DNA of 64,000 bases from Poa pratensis (GCA_947311845.1 CAMZMU010000034.1:91763263-91827262); one strand, 5' to 3'; positions 12,647-24,500 are shown, counted from the stretch's first letter. Notes: generated by a model from the sequence alone, not told the origin. Made by a program: numbers and translations.

Positions 12647-13643
12647 ACCAAACATTCCATGTGATGTGCCGTCTGAACTCTGAAGAATATGTTCAAGGGT
12701 GTGAACACTAGTCGGCTTTAAGTTTCTGTTGCATTTTCCTTTGTATTTTATTTTTAGCAAAAGCTTTGTTGATGGTCAGTTGGTCACTGATCAGTGTTAA
12801 TATCTCCAGTGGAGAGCCGAATCAAACATGCCTGCCTGTTCGAGAAAAAAACATGCCTGAGCACATGAATCTTGCTAGCTGTCTGCTGAAGAATCGGCTC
12901 TGAAATTGGTTTATGTCCTTAGTTTTTTTTATAAATATCAAGAATGCGTATATTTCACTAATTTTATACAATCAGTTTAACGAGTAAAATGTTCATGTAT
13001 ATCAAAAAATGTTATTTATTTTTCTAAAGAAAAGTGTTTATGTATTTGTACAAGAGTGTTGCAAGAAAACAATTCTACATGCAGAACAATATACGAGTTC
13101 TTATATTTTGAAAGAAACGTTCATCTATTTTTTCTAAAAATCTTGTATACTAAATTTAATGTTGACATATCTTGAAGAGGTGTTTCATATTTTGTAAAAT
13201 AAATGTTCACATGCTTCAAAAGAAGTGTTCATGTATCTAAAATAAGAAAATAGAAAGGAAACAACAGCTGCGTTATGGGGCCGCCCTGCAGATGACAAAT
13301 GTCATTTTTCCTTTTATTTTAAATCTATAAACTTATGTTCTCCATTTTAATTTATATTTATATTTGTGCTTTTATTATTAATTTTCTATACATACAAAAA
13401 TTATTATTGTAATACATGAATAATTATTTTGGCCCATATGAACAATTATCTTAATCCGCCTGAAAATCTATTTTGTGGCGCATAAACAATTATTTGAACC
13501 AAGTGGACACTTCTTTTTTTCGAACAGTAAAAAAAAGTATCTGTTAATGGGTCGTGTTAGATGCAGACCATGTTAGAACATTTAGGCGCCACAAACCTAA
13601 TAGACGCTTATGGCGTATAACAGGCGCTACTGCCCAACATGGC
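12647..13643. other. Intergenic, AT-rich, no gene seen
   Basis: The 3' flank of the Myb/SANT-like gene is followed by AT-rich DNA with scattered ATGTTCATGTAT-like motifs (about 12950-13240). Similar motifs reappear after the hAT insertion at 14630-14720. An older decayed transposon may therefore have been split by the hAT element, but I could not define its ends. Confidence 0.4.
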
Positions 13644-13651
13644 TCTAACTC

Positions 13652-14492
13652 CAGTGGCGGATCAGGCCCCCCCCCATGGTTCGGCCCCCCTTAATCATAT
13701 GGAGCAGGGGCTAATGCAGTGCAGTACTAGTTTTAGGCTAATCGTAATGCTCCGGCCATTAGCATTTTTTTTTTGACGGAACGCTCCGGCCATAATAGGT
13801 TGAGGACGCTGGGCTTTGCCCAAAACTAGCAAAACATTTAGGCACCATGGGCCAAGGCCGGAATGACCCTTGATGACGAATTTACTCGGCCTCCGTCGCC
13901 TGCCAAGCCGCCTAGGGCATCGTTGGTTGCGCGTCGTCGCCGGCCGCCGGGACTCTACTCCAGCGTATCTGTCAACCGCCGACTACGATCTACCGCGCGC
14001 CACGCTAAGTTCCTAATCAACCTGATCGGCTCATTGCTACTTGCTAGTTTGAAAGTCTAATCTAATAATTGCTGCTTGCTTGTTTGAATTTTCAGTATGA
14101 ATCATATAGTCTCTTAAATATTTTGTACTAAATAGAATGGTACCGCTTAAGTCATGAAGAGGAAGGCACCATAAATAAGTAATATTTCAATCCAATTGGT
14201 TAAACCTCCAATGTTACAGCTGGAAATATAAATCCAAACAGGGGGATAGAGGTCACGGGGCAACCTACCGGACATAATGTTTCCATTCAATAAAACTTCC
14301 CATCAAAATTTTGATTCAATTTTTGAACTCACATAACAAGTCAGAATCGAAAAACGCAAAATATCAACAAGAACCTGGAAAATGACAACAAATTTGGGGT
14401 ACTTTAAAGACTTGGTATATTTTCTTCATATATCTCTTGTTTGGCCGTTATGTTCTTCGCCCCCCTATGCTCAAATCCTGGATCCGCCCCTG
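13652..14492. mobile_element. Non-autonomous hAT-superfamily transposon
   Basis: The terminal inverted repeats are CAGTGGCGGATCAGG at the left and, read inward, CAGGGGCGGATCCAGG at the right. An exact 8-bp target-site duplication TCTAACTC lies at 13644-13651 and 14493-14500. The 841-bp body has no transposase ORF. TIR sequence and 8-bp TSD are diagnostic of hAT. Confidence 0.9.
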
Positions 14493-14736
14493 TCTAACTC
14501 TAAAAGGTTTCAACATGGGTCCAATCTATGGTGCCTCGTTAGCTTGAACAGATTTTCTTATGGATCTCAAATTCAGATTCATATGTGCTTTCTTTCTTTA
14601 TATATAAGGGGAAAAACGTATGCTACAGAACATAAATGTTCATGCGTGTAAAAATAAATGTTCTAGTGTATCAAAACAAGTGTTCAAGTATTACATACAA
14701 AATAAATGTTCTAGTCCATTAAAATAAGTTTGACCA

Positions 14737-15238
14737 AGGTACGAGGCTGAGGCGATAAGGCGATCAGAAGAGCGACTAGGGTTTCTGTCTCGGCCACCGG
14801 CGACGCTGCCGGTCTTAATACTTGAATAAGGTATTCCCCGTCTTATCCCTGCTTTGGTGGTACGTCAAGCGCTAGCGGAGGGCGCGTGGAGTTGTGTGTC
14901 CGACGTATCTCTTGGGATCTTGTCGGTTTTCGTATTCGTCAGCATGGTTGCAGGTCAGACTATTCCGATCTACGATTTTCATCTTTGGCGATGGTTGCTG
15001 CTCTGGTGTGCTAGCTAGCACGACGACTTCCCGTCTGTTTACTACAACAATCTCTCCTACGAGAACCTTTGCCTGACTCCTTTGAGGGAGGGGCGACGAC
15101 AACGGCGCGCTTTCGGCTCGCTCTAGTGTTCGTGGTCGCTAGGTGGTCGATTGACCTTTTTGTATTTTTTTTTTGATCTTTTATTTTATACTGCTGTGGA
15201 TGATTAATAGATCGGTGGGCTTTTCGCAAAAAGTTAAA
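14737..15238 (+). mobile_element. Retroposon insertion (LINE-type 3' end) with long target-site duplication
   Basis: The insert is flanked by TTAAAATAAGTTTGACCA at 14719-14736 and the same sequence with one extra T at 15239-15257. Its 3' end (TTTTCGCAAAAAGTTAAA) looks like a plant LINE tail. The ~500-bp body is GC-rich at the left, with no intact ORF. The long flanking duplication supports target-primed reverse transcription. Confidence 0.65.
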
Positions 15239-15485
15239 TTAAAATAAGTTTTGACCAGATCGCCTTCAAAACGAAGGCGAGACGGTACGTGGACACGTTC
15301 TGCCGTTCCCTCCCACGCGACGTTCCGACTCCGAAACGTATCAGGAGAAGAGCAGACTGCAGAGCCACCATAATAAGAAGAGGAAGCCTCCACCTCCACC
15401 TCCAGAGACGAGAGAAGAATCAAGAAGCAAAGCGAATCGAAACCCTATCACCAAATCGATCGATCGGCCGGCCGTCCGGCAAACT

Positions 15486-16909
15486 ATGGCGCTACGCAAC
15501 CTGGCCGCGAAGATGCGGATCCCCGCCTCTGCTGCTCCCCGCCTCCTGTCGGCACCTCGCGTTGTGCCGCCGTCTGCTTCACGGGCCCTCCCGTTCTCCT
15601 CCTCCTCCTCCAACCGCAACCCCACCAAGGTATGATGATGCTCTTCTCCCAATGTATACCGCGCACTGGTCTCCGTCTTTTTTTAATACTTTGTGCTGGA
15701 CTGTTCTGAACTCAACCTAGCTAGCTAGCTTCCTTAGTTAGGGAACTTATGGTATGTGTTTGTGATTTTGCTAGCAAGGAGAAAGCGAGATGCCATGATT
15801 CGTACCAGGGCTCCCATTGTGGCCTATCCTTGCTACATGCTGATTACCTTGTTTGCGTTTGTTCATCTGCATTAGTGGTCACTGCCTTTCCAAACTTGTT
15901 TTTAAGGTTGCATTTCGAGTTGTTTCGTGACTATCGTCTGTTGACAGCATTTTATGACACATAAAGATCATTCTAGCTTGACAACCATTTATATTGTCAT
16001 GAATACTTTTCTACTTAGGTCGGTCGGGTGAGCAATAGTGGCACATGATTTAGCAAAATTAGGCAAACGTGAGTGTGGAGTGATGCATGGGGCAGTTCCG
16101 TCCTGCGCGTCGGACTCCCTGGTGCTTGATTGTAATACTGTTATTGCCTAATTAATAAAGCTCACCCATTTAGTTCAAAAAAAAAAACCATTTGTATTGT
16201 CATGACCCCCCCGCCTGTATCTTGTTTTGCATTTGCACGAGGTTGGAGGGCTGTTGAAGATTGGTAAAACTTGACAGCCATTTGAATTGTCATGAATACT
16301 TTTCTACTTTTGCCCTTGCATGAGGCTGATGCTTAGAATTTGTGGCAGAACTTTCCCAAAAAAATTCCAGGCAGGTTCTTAGTTTTTTACATGCTATCGT
16401 TAACCGAAGATTGACAATTTTGATGTGTTGAAAATAGCGTACTAACAGTCAGTAGTGATTGCGAAATAAACTTTTTTGCAACTATTGGCTGAATAGCGTA
16501 AACTTTAGTGCAATATCTGAATTTATCCTACATGGCATGTAAGGATAAGTGGATAACAAAGTTAAATCTTTCGCCGGGTATTACCTTCTCAGCTTCTTTT
16601 ACCTTTTTGAATTGTAGGTCGCCAGGGACTGGTACCTGACACAGCGAGAAATTTATGACGATTTGACAAGGGAGTTTACAAACTTGAGGTAAAAACTAGA
16701 ACTCAACTTCCATTTTGGTGCTACTACTCAAATTGTTGATTATGATGTAATGCCTTGCCCTTTTTATTTTTGGCAGACGTACCGTTGTGTGGACTGAAAA
16801 GCTAGATCGCTTCCTTAGGCGGGCTTACCTGATTGGCGCTCCTTTAGGCACTGGTATTGTGGTCTTAGAATGGATTGACTATCAGAAAACCCAAAATGTG
16901 AGCGAGTAA
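15486..16909 (+). CDS. Small protein with likely mitochondrial presequence (115 aa), family unknown
   Basis: Three exons with GT-AG borders: 15486-15629, 16618-16688 and 16777-16909, stop TAA. The start MALRNLAAKMRIPASAAPR is rich in Ala, Arg and Ser and lacks acidic residues, as in mitochondrial presequences. The mature part includes ARDWYLTQREIYDDL and then a hydrophobic stretch LIGAPLGTGIVVLEWI that could be membrane-associated. I do not recognise the family. Exon 1 and its 5' flank closely match the gene at 21282, intron phases are identical (0 and 2), and the last exons align weakly, so the two are probably tandem homologues. Intron 1 (988 bp) carries a retroposon tail. Confidence 0.8.
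16003..16186 (+). mobile_element. Short retroposon/LINE tail in intron 1 of the 15486 gene
   Basis: The insert ends in TTAATAAAGCTCACCC followed by a run of A (16177-16187). Flanks match: ACCATTTATATTGTCATGA (15984-16002) and ACCATTTGTATTGTCATGA (16187-16205). A third, longer copy of this motif lies at 16277-16310, so the exact left border is uncertain. Confidence 0.45.
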
Positions 16910-18206
16910 TGGCCATCCACTGCTCTGTTATCAGTGCTGATGTATGTTCACTCCTAGTAAGAACTCTCTTTGTGGTAACTGTCTGCAAGAGCAGGTAACC
17001 ATCTGGGTTTAATGGTTCTTGCGTGTCTGTATGGCCCGTATTGTGGCACGAACCAGTGGTTATGGTTTTATGTAATTTATGTAAGCCTTGTTGTACTGGT
17101 GTGTTGCACTCTGTTATTTTTGGTTTGGTGAAGCGTCAACTACTGTTTCTGCTACGGATCTGCTATTTGGCATGTTTCTCCAGATGTACTTTGTACAGGG
17201 GCCTGATTTATGTACATATAGGTCTTGGCAACTTGCCCAACTTTGCTTGGGATAAGTTTATAAGCTACCTACATCGAATAGGGATATGCAGGAACCGTGT
17301 GCCTTAGAATTGGCAACTACAACTTCCAACTTATTGAACTTGTTAAATCCAATTGGATGTGATAGAGATTGCTAAAACTTCACAAATATTCACATTCTCG
17401 TATGATCTGTTTGCAAGTAACCTAACAACTTCAAGGCAGCACGTAAGTGTTCTTTTTGGATGGTTTTGGGCCAAATTATGTTCTATAGTGTAAACATCTT
17501 TACTTGAATATACATGCCATATAGGAAAATGAGTAATGTACGCAAATCAGTGGTGGGGCTACACAAAAATGTAAGCATGGGCCAATGTGAAGTGCGGTCT
17601 TTTTAAATGCTAAGCAATAATCTGGTAGAAGCGAAAGGTCTTCAATCTCGCTTCTGAAAACCTTTGCATTGTTCCTCTAATGGGGAGAGGAGAGATCAGG
17701 ACTCTTGAGGTGACCATGCGGACTGTCTGACCAAAGTTCAGGGACCCAAGCGTTCCAAATTTCCTCGCAGCATTGCTTTTCATGATCATAAGTTTTGGTG
17801 CATTGTTGTTTAGAACATCTCCACCGATGGCACCCAAAGCACCCCTAAACGGTTCGGCCCGACCCAAAACCTATACGACACCTCCGAGCAGGCCCCCACT
17901 TTGGAGACTCTCTCGGGGTGCCGGACAGGCCCTCAGACAGGTGGAGCCTACTTGCCATTGACACGCGGGAGGCAGAATGGCTGGTCAAGCAAAATAATGG
18001 CCTCGCCGGTTTCCCAGACGGCTTCGCAACTTTTCCACGCGCCGCCGTGTGACGTGTCAACGCGTCACCGACATTGAAGTCGGCGGTGCCTCGGCCGCTT
18101 CGCCAACCCACTACCCCTATATAGAGTTGGTGTCCCGCCCCGTTGAAGGCCACCACTAGATCCCCTCGCATTCGCTCCAGCCACCTTCTCATCCCCTCCC
18201 TTCCAG
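16910..18206. other. 3' flank and intergenic DNA, no gene supported
   Basis: 3' UTR and AT-rich flank of the 15486 gene, then GC-rich DNA from about 17.8 kb that forms the 5' flank of the B3 pseudogene. ORFs on both strands here have no recognisable protein features. Confidence 0.4.
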
Positions 18207-18849
18207 ATGGCGCACAACGACGAGGCGGGGGCTCGAACGCCGCCACCGAGGTCTACCGCGGCCACAGTCTCCTCATCGATGAGGCGTGGCTTCTCGAGCG
18301 GTACGACTTGTCACACAGAATATGAGGCCTTTCACTTGTTTGCTGCTTTCTATGTTTCTTATTGGGCAATGATCATCTACTTGTTCATTCCTATTGTCTG
18401 TAAGGTTCCAATTCATGCTATCTTACTTCATTTTCAATCACCCCGTGGCAAGGAGGTTGCTCAAGACAGTGATAGCAGTCTGAAGAAGAGGAAGAACACA
18501 CTTGCACTTGTCGGACACTTCCATGAGGAGGTGTCTCCAACCCATTTCTGCAAGGTCATCCTTGCACCTAGGTTGGATCTGCTTTCAATCCCTCCTGCAT
18601 TCCGTCAGCACATACCAGCACATTGGAGACATCCCAAAGGAGATCATCCTGAAGGTCAACATTGGTTGCAGCTGGCAGGTGAGCATCATTGATTACAATG
18701 GTCAAACTGCCATTGACAATGGGAGGGCACCATTTGCGATGTGTCACGAGATCAAGATCGGCTACTTCTTGATGTTCAAGGTCTTGAAGCGCAATATCCT
18801 AATGGCTCCGAGATCGTTAAGAAGTGCGAAGCGCATACGATCAACCTGA
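18207..18849 (+). pseudogene. B3 DNA-binding-domain gene, frameshifted relic
   Basis: An ATG at 18207 opens a 161-codon frame that reaches the first half of a B3 domain (THFCKVILAPRLDLLSIPP). The second half continues in the next frame (HIGDIPKEIILKVNIGCSW, then APFAMCHEIKIGYFLMFKVL). The switch lies at 18605-18625, where a 10-bp unit CAGCACATAC/CAGCACATTG is tandemly duplicated. B3 proteins are plant-specific transcription factors. The hydrophobic stretch at 18330-18410 looks like retained intron rather than protein. Read as a broken copy. Confidence 0.72.
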
Positions 18850-18885
18850 AGCTTAAGCTAGTGGAGAACTTGTGCTGCTGTCCCT

Positions 18886-18948
18886 ATGTCTGTTTCATGA
18901 ACTCTTTCTGCTGTCCCTATGTCTGTCTGGTGAACTTGCTAGGTATAT
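18886..18948 (+). repeat. Short imperfect tandem duplication
   Basis: TGCTGTCCCTATGTCTGT occurs twice, about 32 bp apart, just 3' of the B3 relic. Confidence 0.6.
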
Positions 18949-19080
18949 GTGTCGTCTATGTCTTGAACTTCCTATGTTCGTGTCGTGTTCGTGTCTATGA
19001 ATGTTATGTGGTAGCTAAGTAGCTACTTATCGATGCCCTGTCTAAGTAGTCTATGTTTTAAGAGCCATGTGTGATGGTAA

Positions 19081-19330
19081 GCTCACCACTCGAAGTAGTG
19101 GTGAGAGTACATGTGCGCGTGCATAACCAAACAGTTTGCATGTGCTTTGCTCACACGGGCCACCAAACAACGAAGATTCAGAATTTGGCTATAGCGAAAC
19201 AGGCATGACTGCCTCTTTGTAGGCAACCAAACGGGCTGCAGAATATGGCTTTTGGCTCGTTTTCCCAGAGGCAGTTCCTGCTGGGCCACATATGCAAAGT
19301 GGCCAAAATGACTGCAAATAACCAAACAAG
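19081..19330. other. Intergenic; short hairpin and repeated CCAAAC motifs
   Basis: CTCACCACT and AGTGGTGAG form a 9-bp stem at 19083-19106. AACCAAAC motifs recur downstream. This may be a decayed MITE, but I could not find matching termini. Confidence 0.3.
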
Positions 19331-19359
19331 CCTTTAGCCGCAGGGGAGCACTCGACTAG

Positions 19360-19785
19360 TATTGGTCGAAGGCTTCAGGCATTTGTTAGGACAAGCAAGA
19401 TTGTGGTGATATCTGGATGAGCAGCGCTCAGGGTGCAAGCGGTGCTTGGCGGTTTCGAGGCCTCTACACCATCTTGTGCCAGAGGTCTGCGGCTCGCAAT
19501 TGACTTGTTATCACTCCCGAAGCAGAATCGGCTCAATTCTTCCCCTACATGTAACGTTTGTTTCTCGTTTGTTGTGTCGGGCGTTTTGGTAGGTTTTTGC
19601 GCGTGTGTGGATGGCATCTAGGCCGAGCTTGTTTGGTGGTGGCTGTTGTAATGTTTGCCTAGCTGGTGTTGGTATCGCGTCTGGAGTGCCCGGTTGTATT
19701 GGCCAAATCTTAGGCTTGCATTTGACCTTCTCTTCTATCAATGCATCTAAACGCAAAGTTTTTACATTTTCGTGAAAAAAATGGA
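19360..19785 (+). mobile_element. LINE 3' tail, 5'-truncated
   Basis: The T/G-rich 3' segment ending with TCAATGCATCTAAACGC, TTTTCGTG and an A-run at 19775-19781 resembles the 3' untranslated end of plant LINEs. No ORF2 remains. The left border is not defined. Confidence 0.45.
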
Positions 19786-21281
19786 ACCATAGGTATGTCC
19801 ATAGTCATCAGGTGAAGTAAGCACCTGCAAATATATCACTTTTAAGTTGGAACCAAACATAGTCGTCTATAATATATCCTAGACTGTTATGGGGTCAGTA
19901 TGAATGACGCATGATCAATTCCTTGGTCCGATTGTATCCTTTTCTTTTAATCACGGTAAGAAATTGCTCCAATGACCTGAATCTGAACTTTGAAGTTTTG
20001 TTAAGAAACAAAACATACCTAACCTGAAACCTCATTGAATTAGCCTCTATACGCTAGTACATGTTCAAAATAACCTAATAGCACCACAAACTGCCTGCTA
20101 GCAATAGTGCAGCATGGTAATATCCCAGGAGATGTTTGTAGTTCTCTGTACCTGCAGTTCAACAAAGCTCGTCTCCGAAGGATTTGGATACCGGTATGGA
20201 AAAAACGGAGGGGGCCGGGATTTCCAGTAACCGTGGTTACCGAAAAATTACCGTTGGTTACCGGACGACATTTTGAGATAAAATTTGAAATTCAAGCTTG
20301 AAACGTTAAAATAATTTAAAAACCGATGATGAAGAAAAAACTACCAACCAGTGAGATCAAGAATAGACAAAAGGTAGTACACGAAAACATATGGACCTCC
20401 TCGATGCCTGAAGCACATAAGAAAGGATCACCGATCAGTGAAATCTTGATCACACCGTAGCACTGAGACACAGGAAGATCTGCATCAGGGACGCGCTGCA
20501 GTTGGAGGTCAATCGCGCTTTGTTGCTGGTGGATTCTTTGGTAAGAGAGGAATAACAAAATCTGCAATGATAAATCTCACTCTGCAGGCGACCTCGCGGA
20601 GAAGATCATTGCCGAGTTTCGCGATTCTCAAACTACCGGGGTTCTTGGCACATCGGCCTCGTTGGGAGAGTAATCAGCTAGCCGTTCGTCCTAGGGGAGC
20701 TGCAAAGCTGTCTCCCCCCTTTTTTCTTCTCTGTCTACTAGCTGTACATATAGTTTCAGGTAGTGTTTGCTCTGTATTTTCCTGCATGTGCCCTCTATCG
20801 GCGCGCCGTTCAAGCTGCAGTCATGTCTCCTTGGCGCTCCGCCTCGCCAATCATGCGCGTCCTAGTCGTCGTCGGGGCGACGCCGTAGCCGTTCTCCCTG
20901 GTCCGTAGCGAACAGCAGCACTGCTGGTCGCCGATCGGCCACACGGTAGACCAGCCGGCGGGTTCGGGGCACCATCCTCCAGGTGAGGATCTACGGTAGG
21001 GAAGCCAAAGCGGGGAATAAGGTAGGAAACCGGGAGCTGAACGACCATAAACCGACACTGTATAGGGTCGGTTTCCGAATAGGAGTCCAATAGCATCCGA
21101 CTTCGAGAAGGCCATAGGAGAGGCCGGTTTCCCAATCGTTATATGCCGTAGAGCCCTAACACTTCAGGACCGGGCCAAGGCGAATCTCAAACTGAAGTAT
21201 TTCTGAAAGACGCGCCAAAGTTTCTCGAGCCGCATCCTATTATTTCCACACGTCGATCGCCCGTCACCGTCCCGGCGAACT
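19786..21281. other. Intergenic, then 5' flank of the 21282 gene
   Basis: No gene is supported. Short GGTTACCG/TTACCG repeats occur at 20210-20265. The last ~100 bp before the ATG match the 5' flank of the 15486 gene in pieces (CGATCG, CCGGCGAACTATGGCG versus CCGGCAAACTATGGCG). Confidence 0.4.
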
Positions 21282-22167
21282 ATGGCGGCGCTACGTGGCC
21301 TGGCCCCGAAGATCCGGATCCCCTGCGCTGCCGCTCTTCGGGCTTCGCGGTCGTCGAGTTCTCTTCCAAAGGTAACGAACTCAACTACTCTATCGATCGA
21401 TCGAGTACCCAGCGCTAGGACCTCCGTCTGTATATATGTTCTTGATTGATCATGGCGCATCCTCGACCAATCGGCTCGGTCGGTAGTCTCTAGATCCTTT
21501 GCCAACCGAGAGGAAATGTTCCGCCCTTGGTAAATTCATGCATGTCTTGCAAAGTTGCAATTGAATTGGGTTGTTAATTTCTTGTTTGGTGGAGCTGCAA
21601 TTTAGATACTCTCCCACGTACCTACTCACTCTGTTTCTAAATATAACACTTTCTATCATTTTTGACTTTGTCCTGATTTATTCCTAAATGTACTTGTTTG
21701 GCTCGCTCATCAAACTCAGTCTGTTTCACTATATCATTGGCAGGGTGATCTCGAAAAGGCTCTTCTGCTCAAAAACAAGATTGAATCTGCTACATACCAG
21801 GATCTTATGTCCAGTGGAGACTTGATAGCTGAATACTGTGAACCAATTGAAGAAAATATCAAGTAAATAATGGTTTGCAGATTATTATATCGTTTGATTC
21901 AGCTCACATGCATGCACGGTGTTTAATTAAGTAGCATGTCATCTTGAATGTTCCTTGAATCTGGAATGAGATAAATACACTATCATGCATTATCTAATGT
22001 TTTTCTCTATTCGCTTTTGCAGCAAACTTGTGGAAAAACACCTCGAAGTTTCTCGATCTGTCCGTAATATTGCATTGAAGTGTTTCTGTACTGGTGTCGT
22101 GCTTGAATCCATTAGGCATGCGATTCAAAGCTATTACAACAAGAAAGCTGATTTTGAGTTGGAGTAG
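21282..22167 (+). CDS. Small protein with likely mitochondrial presequence (117 aa), homologue of the 15486 gene
   Basis: Exons 21282-21371, 21744-21862 and 22023-22167, stop TAG; all phases agree. The start MAALRGLAPKIRIPCAAALR is Arg/Ala-rich without acidic residues, as in mitochondrial presequences, and nearly repeats the start of the 15486 gene. The mature part is charged (GDLEKALLLKNKIES, SGDLIAEYCEPIEENI) and ends with a helix-like segment (ALKCFCTGVVLESIRHAI). Introns are at phases 0 and 2, as in the 15486 gene. The segments starting EKHLEVSR here and EKLDRFLR there align over 27 residues without gaps, with 9 identities. Function unknown. Confidence 0.82.
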
Positions 22168-22757
22168 CGTCGAATTGAAGCGCATATCTCATATGTTAAG
22201 TTACTGTTTTATCAGTCAGCACAGTGTCTATGATGTGTGTTATGTATAATGTGCACGAAGGCAGCAGAAGTAGTCTCTCTATGATATCTGCTGTGTACTG
22301 CTACAGTCGGCATGTGTTATGTGCTCCAGGCATAGGTGTCACTGTGTCTGCGATATGTCCGTATGGTACCGTGTTGGTGGCAAATGAAGTTTTTGTACAT
22401 CTCGTGATTGAAAGACACATTGTTTTCATGAGTTGGCTCTTTGGGGGTAACGTTTGAAATTCTTATTGCAGTTATGTTTCTCGTTATCCTGGCATTGGTG
22501 AATATGAATATTATTATTTTTAGATTAGGTACAAGAATTTCATGGACATGAGTGAGCCGTTGAGATTTTAGATGAGTTTTTATGACAAAATTGCATGAAA
22601 CTTTGTTTATGGAGAGCCGCCCATGTTTTTTTTTTGCATTTAGCACGCTTCGAGCTTCCGTCAATAGAGATGATCTACGCGAGACCGATACCCACCCTGC
22701 AGATTCAGGGCGTTGACATTCAGACCGTAAATGATTGGATTGGATGATCTTCTAGTA
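22168..22757. other. 3' flank of the 21282 gene, no gene seen
   Basis: Probably 3' UTR followed by AT-rich intergenic DNA. ORFs here lack protein-like features. Confidence 0.4.
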
Positions 22758-22851
22758 CTCCCTCCGATCCGGTATAGGTGTCAGATGAAATGAGCTGATC
22801 AGGTACAAATTAATAGCTTTACTCACGACACTCTTTTGGTATCAGAGGGAG
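22758..22851. mobile_element. Stowaway-type MITE (Tc1/mariner)
   Basis: Starts CTCCCTCCGATCC and ends ATCAGAGGGAG, with inverted repeats over about 25 bp and the dinucleotide TA on both sides. Its 94-bp size and the CTCCCTCC terminus are typical of grass Stowaway elements. Confidence 0.88.
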
Positions 22852-23218
22852 TAGTATTTAAACGTCATGGCGAGAGGTACATTGGTAGGAGAGCTTTCTG
22901 AGACAGTGATTTCCTTTGTTGTTCACTCTCAGCCCACACCTGTAAGCTCTTTTTATCACAACTGTAAGTGTCTTATTGTCACGTGAAACTATTTATGTAA
23001 ACTTCCGTGCTTAAAGAAATGTTCGATTATGTTTCTTTGAAGGGGAAAGCTAAGTGAAGGCGCCGCTGTGTAGTCTCTTCTGGCGGCGGGTGCATCGCGA
23101 TTCGGGAAATCGTATCCCACGCTCCAGCTACCTCTCAGCCTTATCCTCTCTCTCGTTTTCCCTCCCGGTCTCTCCTATCCACTCTCTCTCTCCCCCAAAT
23201 TGCAACAGGAGAGCAACG

Positions 23219-23938
23219 ATGAGCACGAGGGAAGAGTCGCGGCTGACGACGACCACGACGGCGGCGACGGTGATGAAGGAGACGTTCGAGAGGAGATCGA
23301 GCGCGACGACGGGGCGGGAGTAGGCCCAGTCCGCCTGCCGCTCCTCGAGGTGCTCGGCCGTCGCCTCTCGCACCAGCATCGACGGCTACCGCATCGCCGC
23401 GGAGCGACGACCGCTCTTGGTGGCGCACTCATCGTGGTAGGCGGAGTGTGCACTGTCGGCGTCTCATGGCGCGCGCCGACGAGGAGCGCGGTGCCGCCGC
23501 CGTGGTGCGCCCCGACGGGAAACGCGGGGCCGCCGCCGTGCTGCGCGCCGAGGAGGAGCGCGGGGCCGCCGCCGTGGTGCACGCCGACGAGGAGCGCGGG
23601 GGCGCCGGCTTCGTGGGCGGCCTGGTGCGTGCCGACCAGGAGCGCGGGGCCGTCGGCGTCGTGGGAGGCCTGGTGCGCGCCGACAAGGAGACCGGTGCAG
23701 CCGGCATCTTAGGTGGCCCATCCGCGCCCCGGGCGAGCTTCATCGAACTTCTATTCGACGAGGAGGACGGCGGCGAGTTCTTCTTCACCGCCGCGGAGCA
23801 CTTCGGCGATGAAAAGTAATCTGCCTCCGAGCAGCGGCGCCGAGTCCATGAGCGCGTCGCCGCGGCTGCTCTACATCTACGCGAGCGCTGCCGCTTCCGT
23901 TCCTGGCGCCGACGGACGAGCCACACATCAGGTATGGT
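23219..23938 (+). CDS. Hypothetical GC-rich repetitive ORF region
   Basis: CT-rich DNA resembling a grass 5' UTR precedes an ATG at 23219, whose frame closes after 34 codons. A second frame (23448-23819, 123 codons from a non-ATG start) holds tandem ~12-residue units of the type ADEERGAAAVV that pass into 16-residue units (FVGGLVRADQERG). It ends in an acidic/aromatic tail (ELLFDEEDGGEFFFTAAEHF). I recognise no family. It may be a real repetitive protein with an unrecognised splice, a decayed gene, or a minisatellite that happens to be open. Confidence 0.3.
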
Positions 23939-24214
23939 GACTAATCGGCTTCCGTCCCTGGCGCGATTGGGCGTCTGGGCCGATGGCCGCCGCGCGCTGG
24001 AGTAGCCATGCCGTCTTTGGGCCATCGCAGCCCTGAGGCCAAGCTCGCCATGTAGGGTGTTGATGCACTTAGACGTGGCAGAGACACTGCCGACGTGAGT
24101 GTGCGTTCGTGCCATGCATATGGATGTAGAAGGAAACACCTTGCCGCTGCGGTCAACCCCGCGTTCGTCATGTCTTCTTGTACGCTACACAAGGCGAGTG
24201 TGCATCGCCATGGA

Positions 24215-24500
24215 TGATTTATGTGGTAACCAAGTGAAATTTATCTATCAACCATGTGTGCTTTATTTGGTAACCTAGTGTAGCCATATGTGATTTATCT
24301 GTCAACATGTAGATTTATCTGGTAACAACGTGTAAATATGTGTGGTTTATTTGGTAAGCATATGTAGTCTATTTGTCAACCGTTTGTAGATGTAATTATG
24401 TCTGGTTTATCTGTCATCCATGTATATTTTAGTTGGTAACCACGTGTAGTTTATTTGTCAACCATATGTGTTTATCTGCTAACAACCTATGTCGTCGGTT
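24215..24500. repeat. Diverged short tandem repeats (TTTATCTGGTAACC type)
   Basis: Motifs such as TTTATTTGGTAACC, TTTATCTGTCAACC and ACCATGTGTG recur at irregular spacing of about 25-45 bp. No coding signal. Confidence 0.55.

Noticed and set aside
23128..23721. Several minus-strand Arg/Ser/Pro-rich ORFs at 23.1-23.7 kb
   Set aside because: Shadows of the GC-rich repeat; composition explains the open frames.
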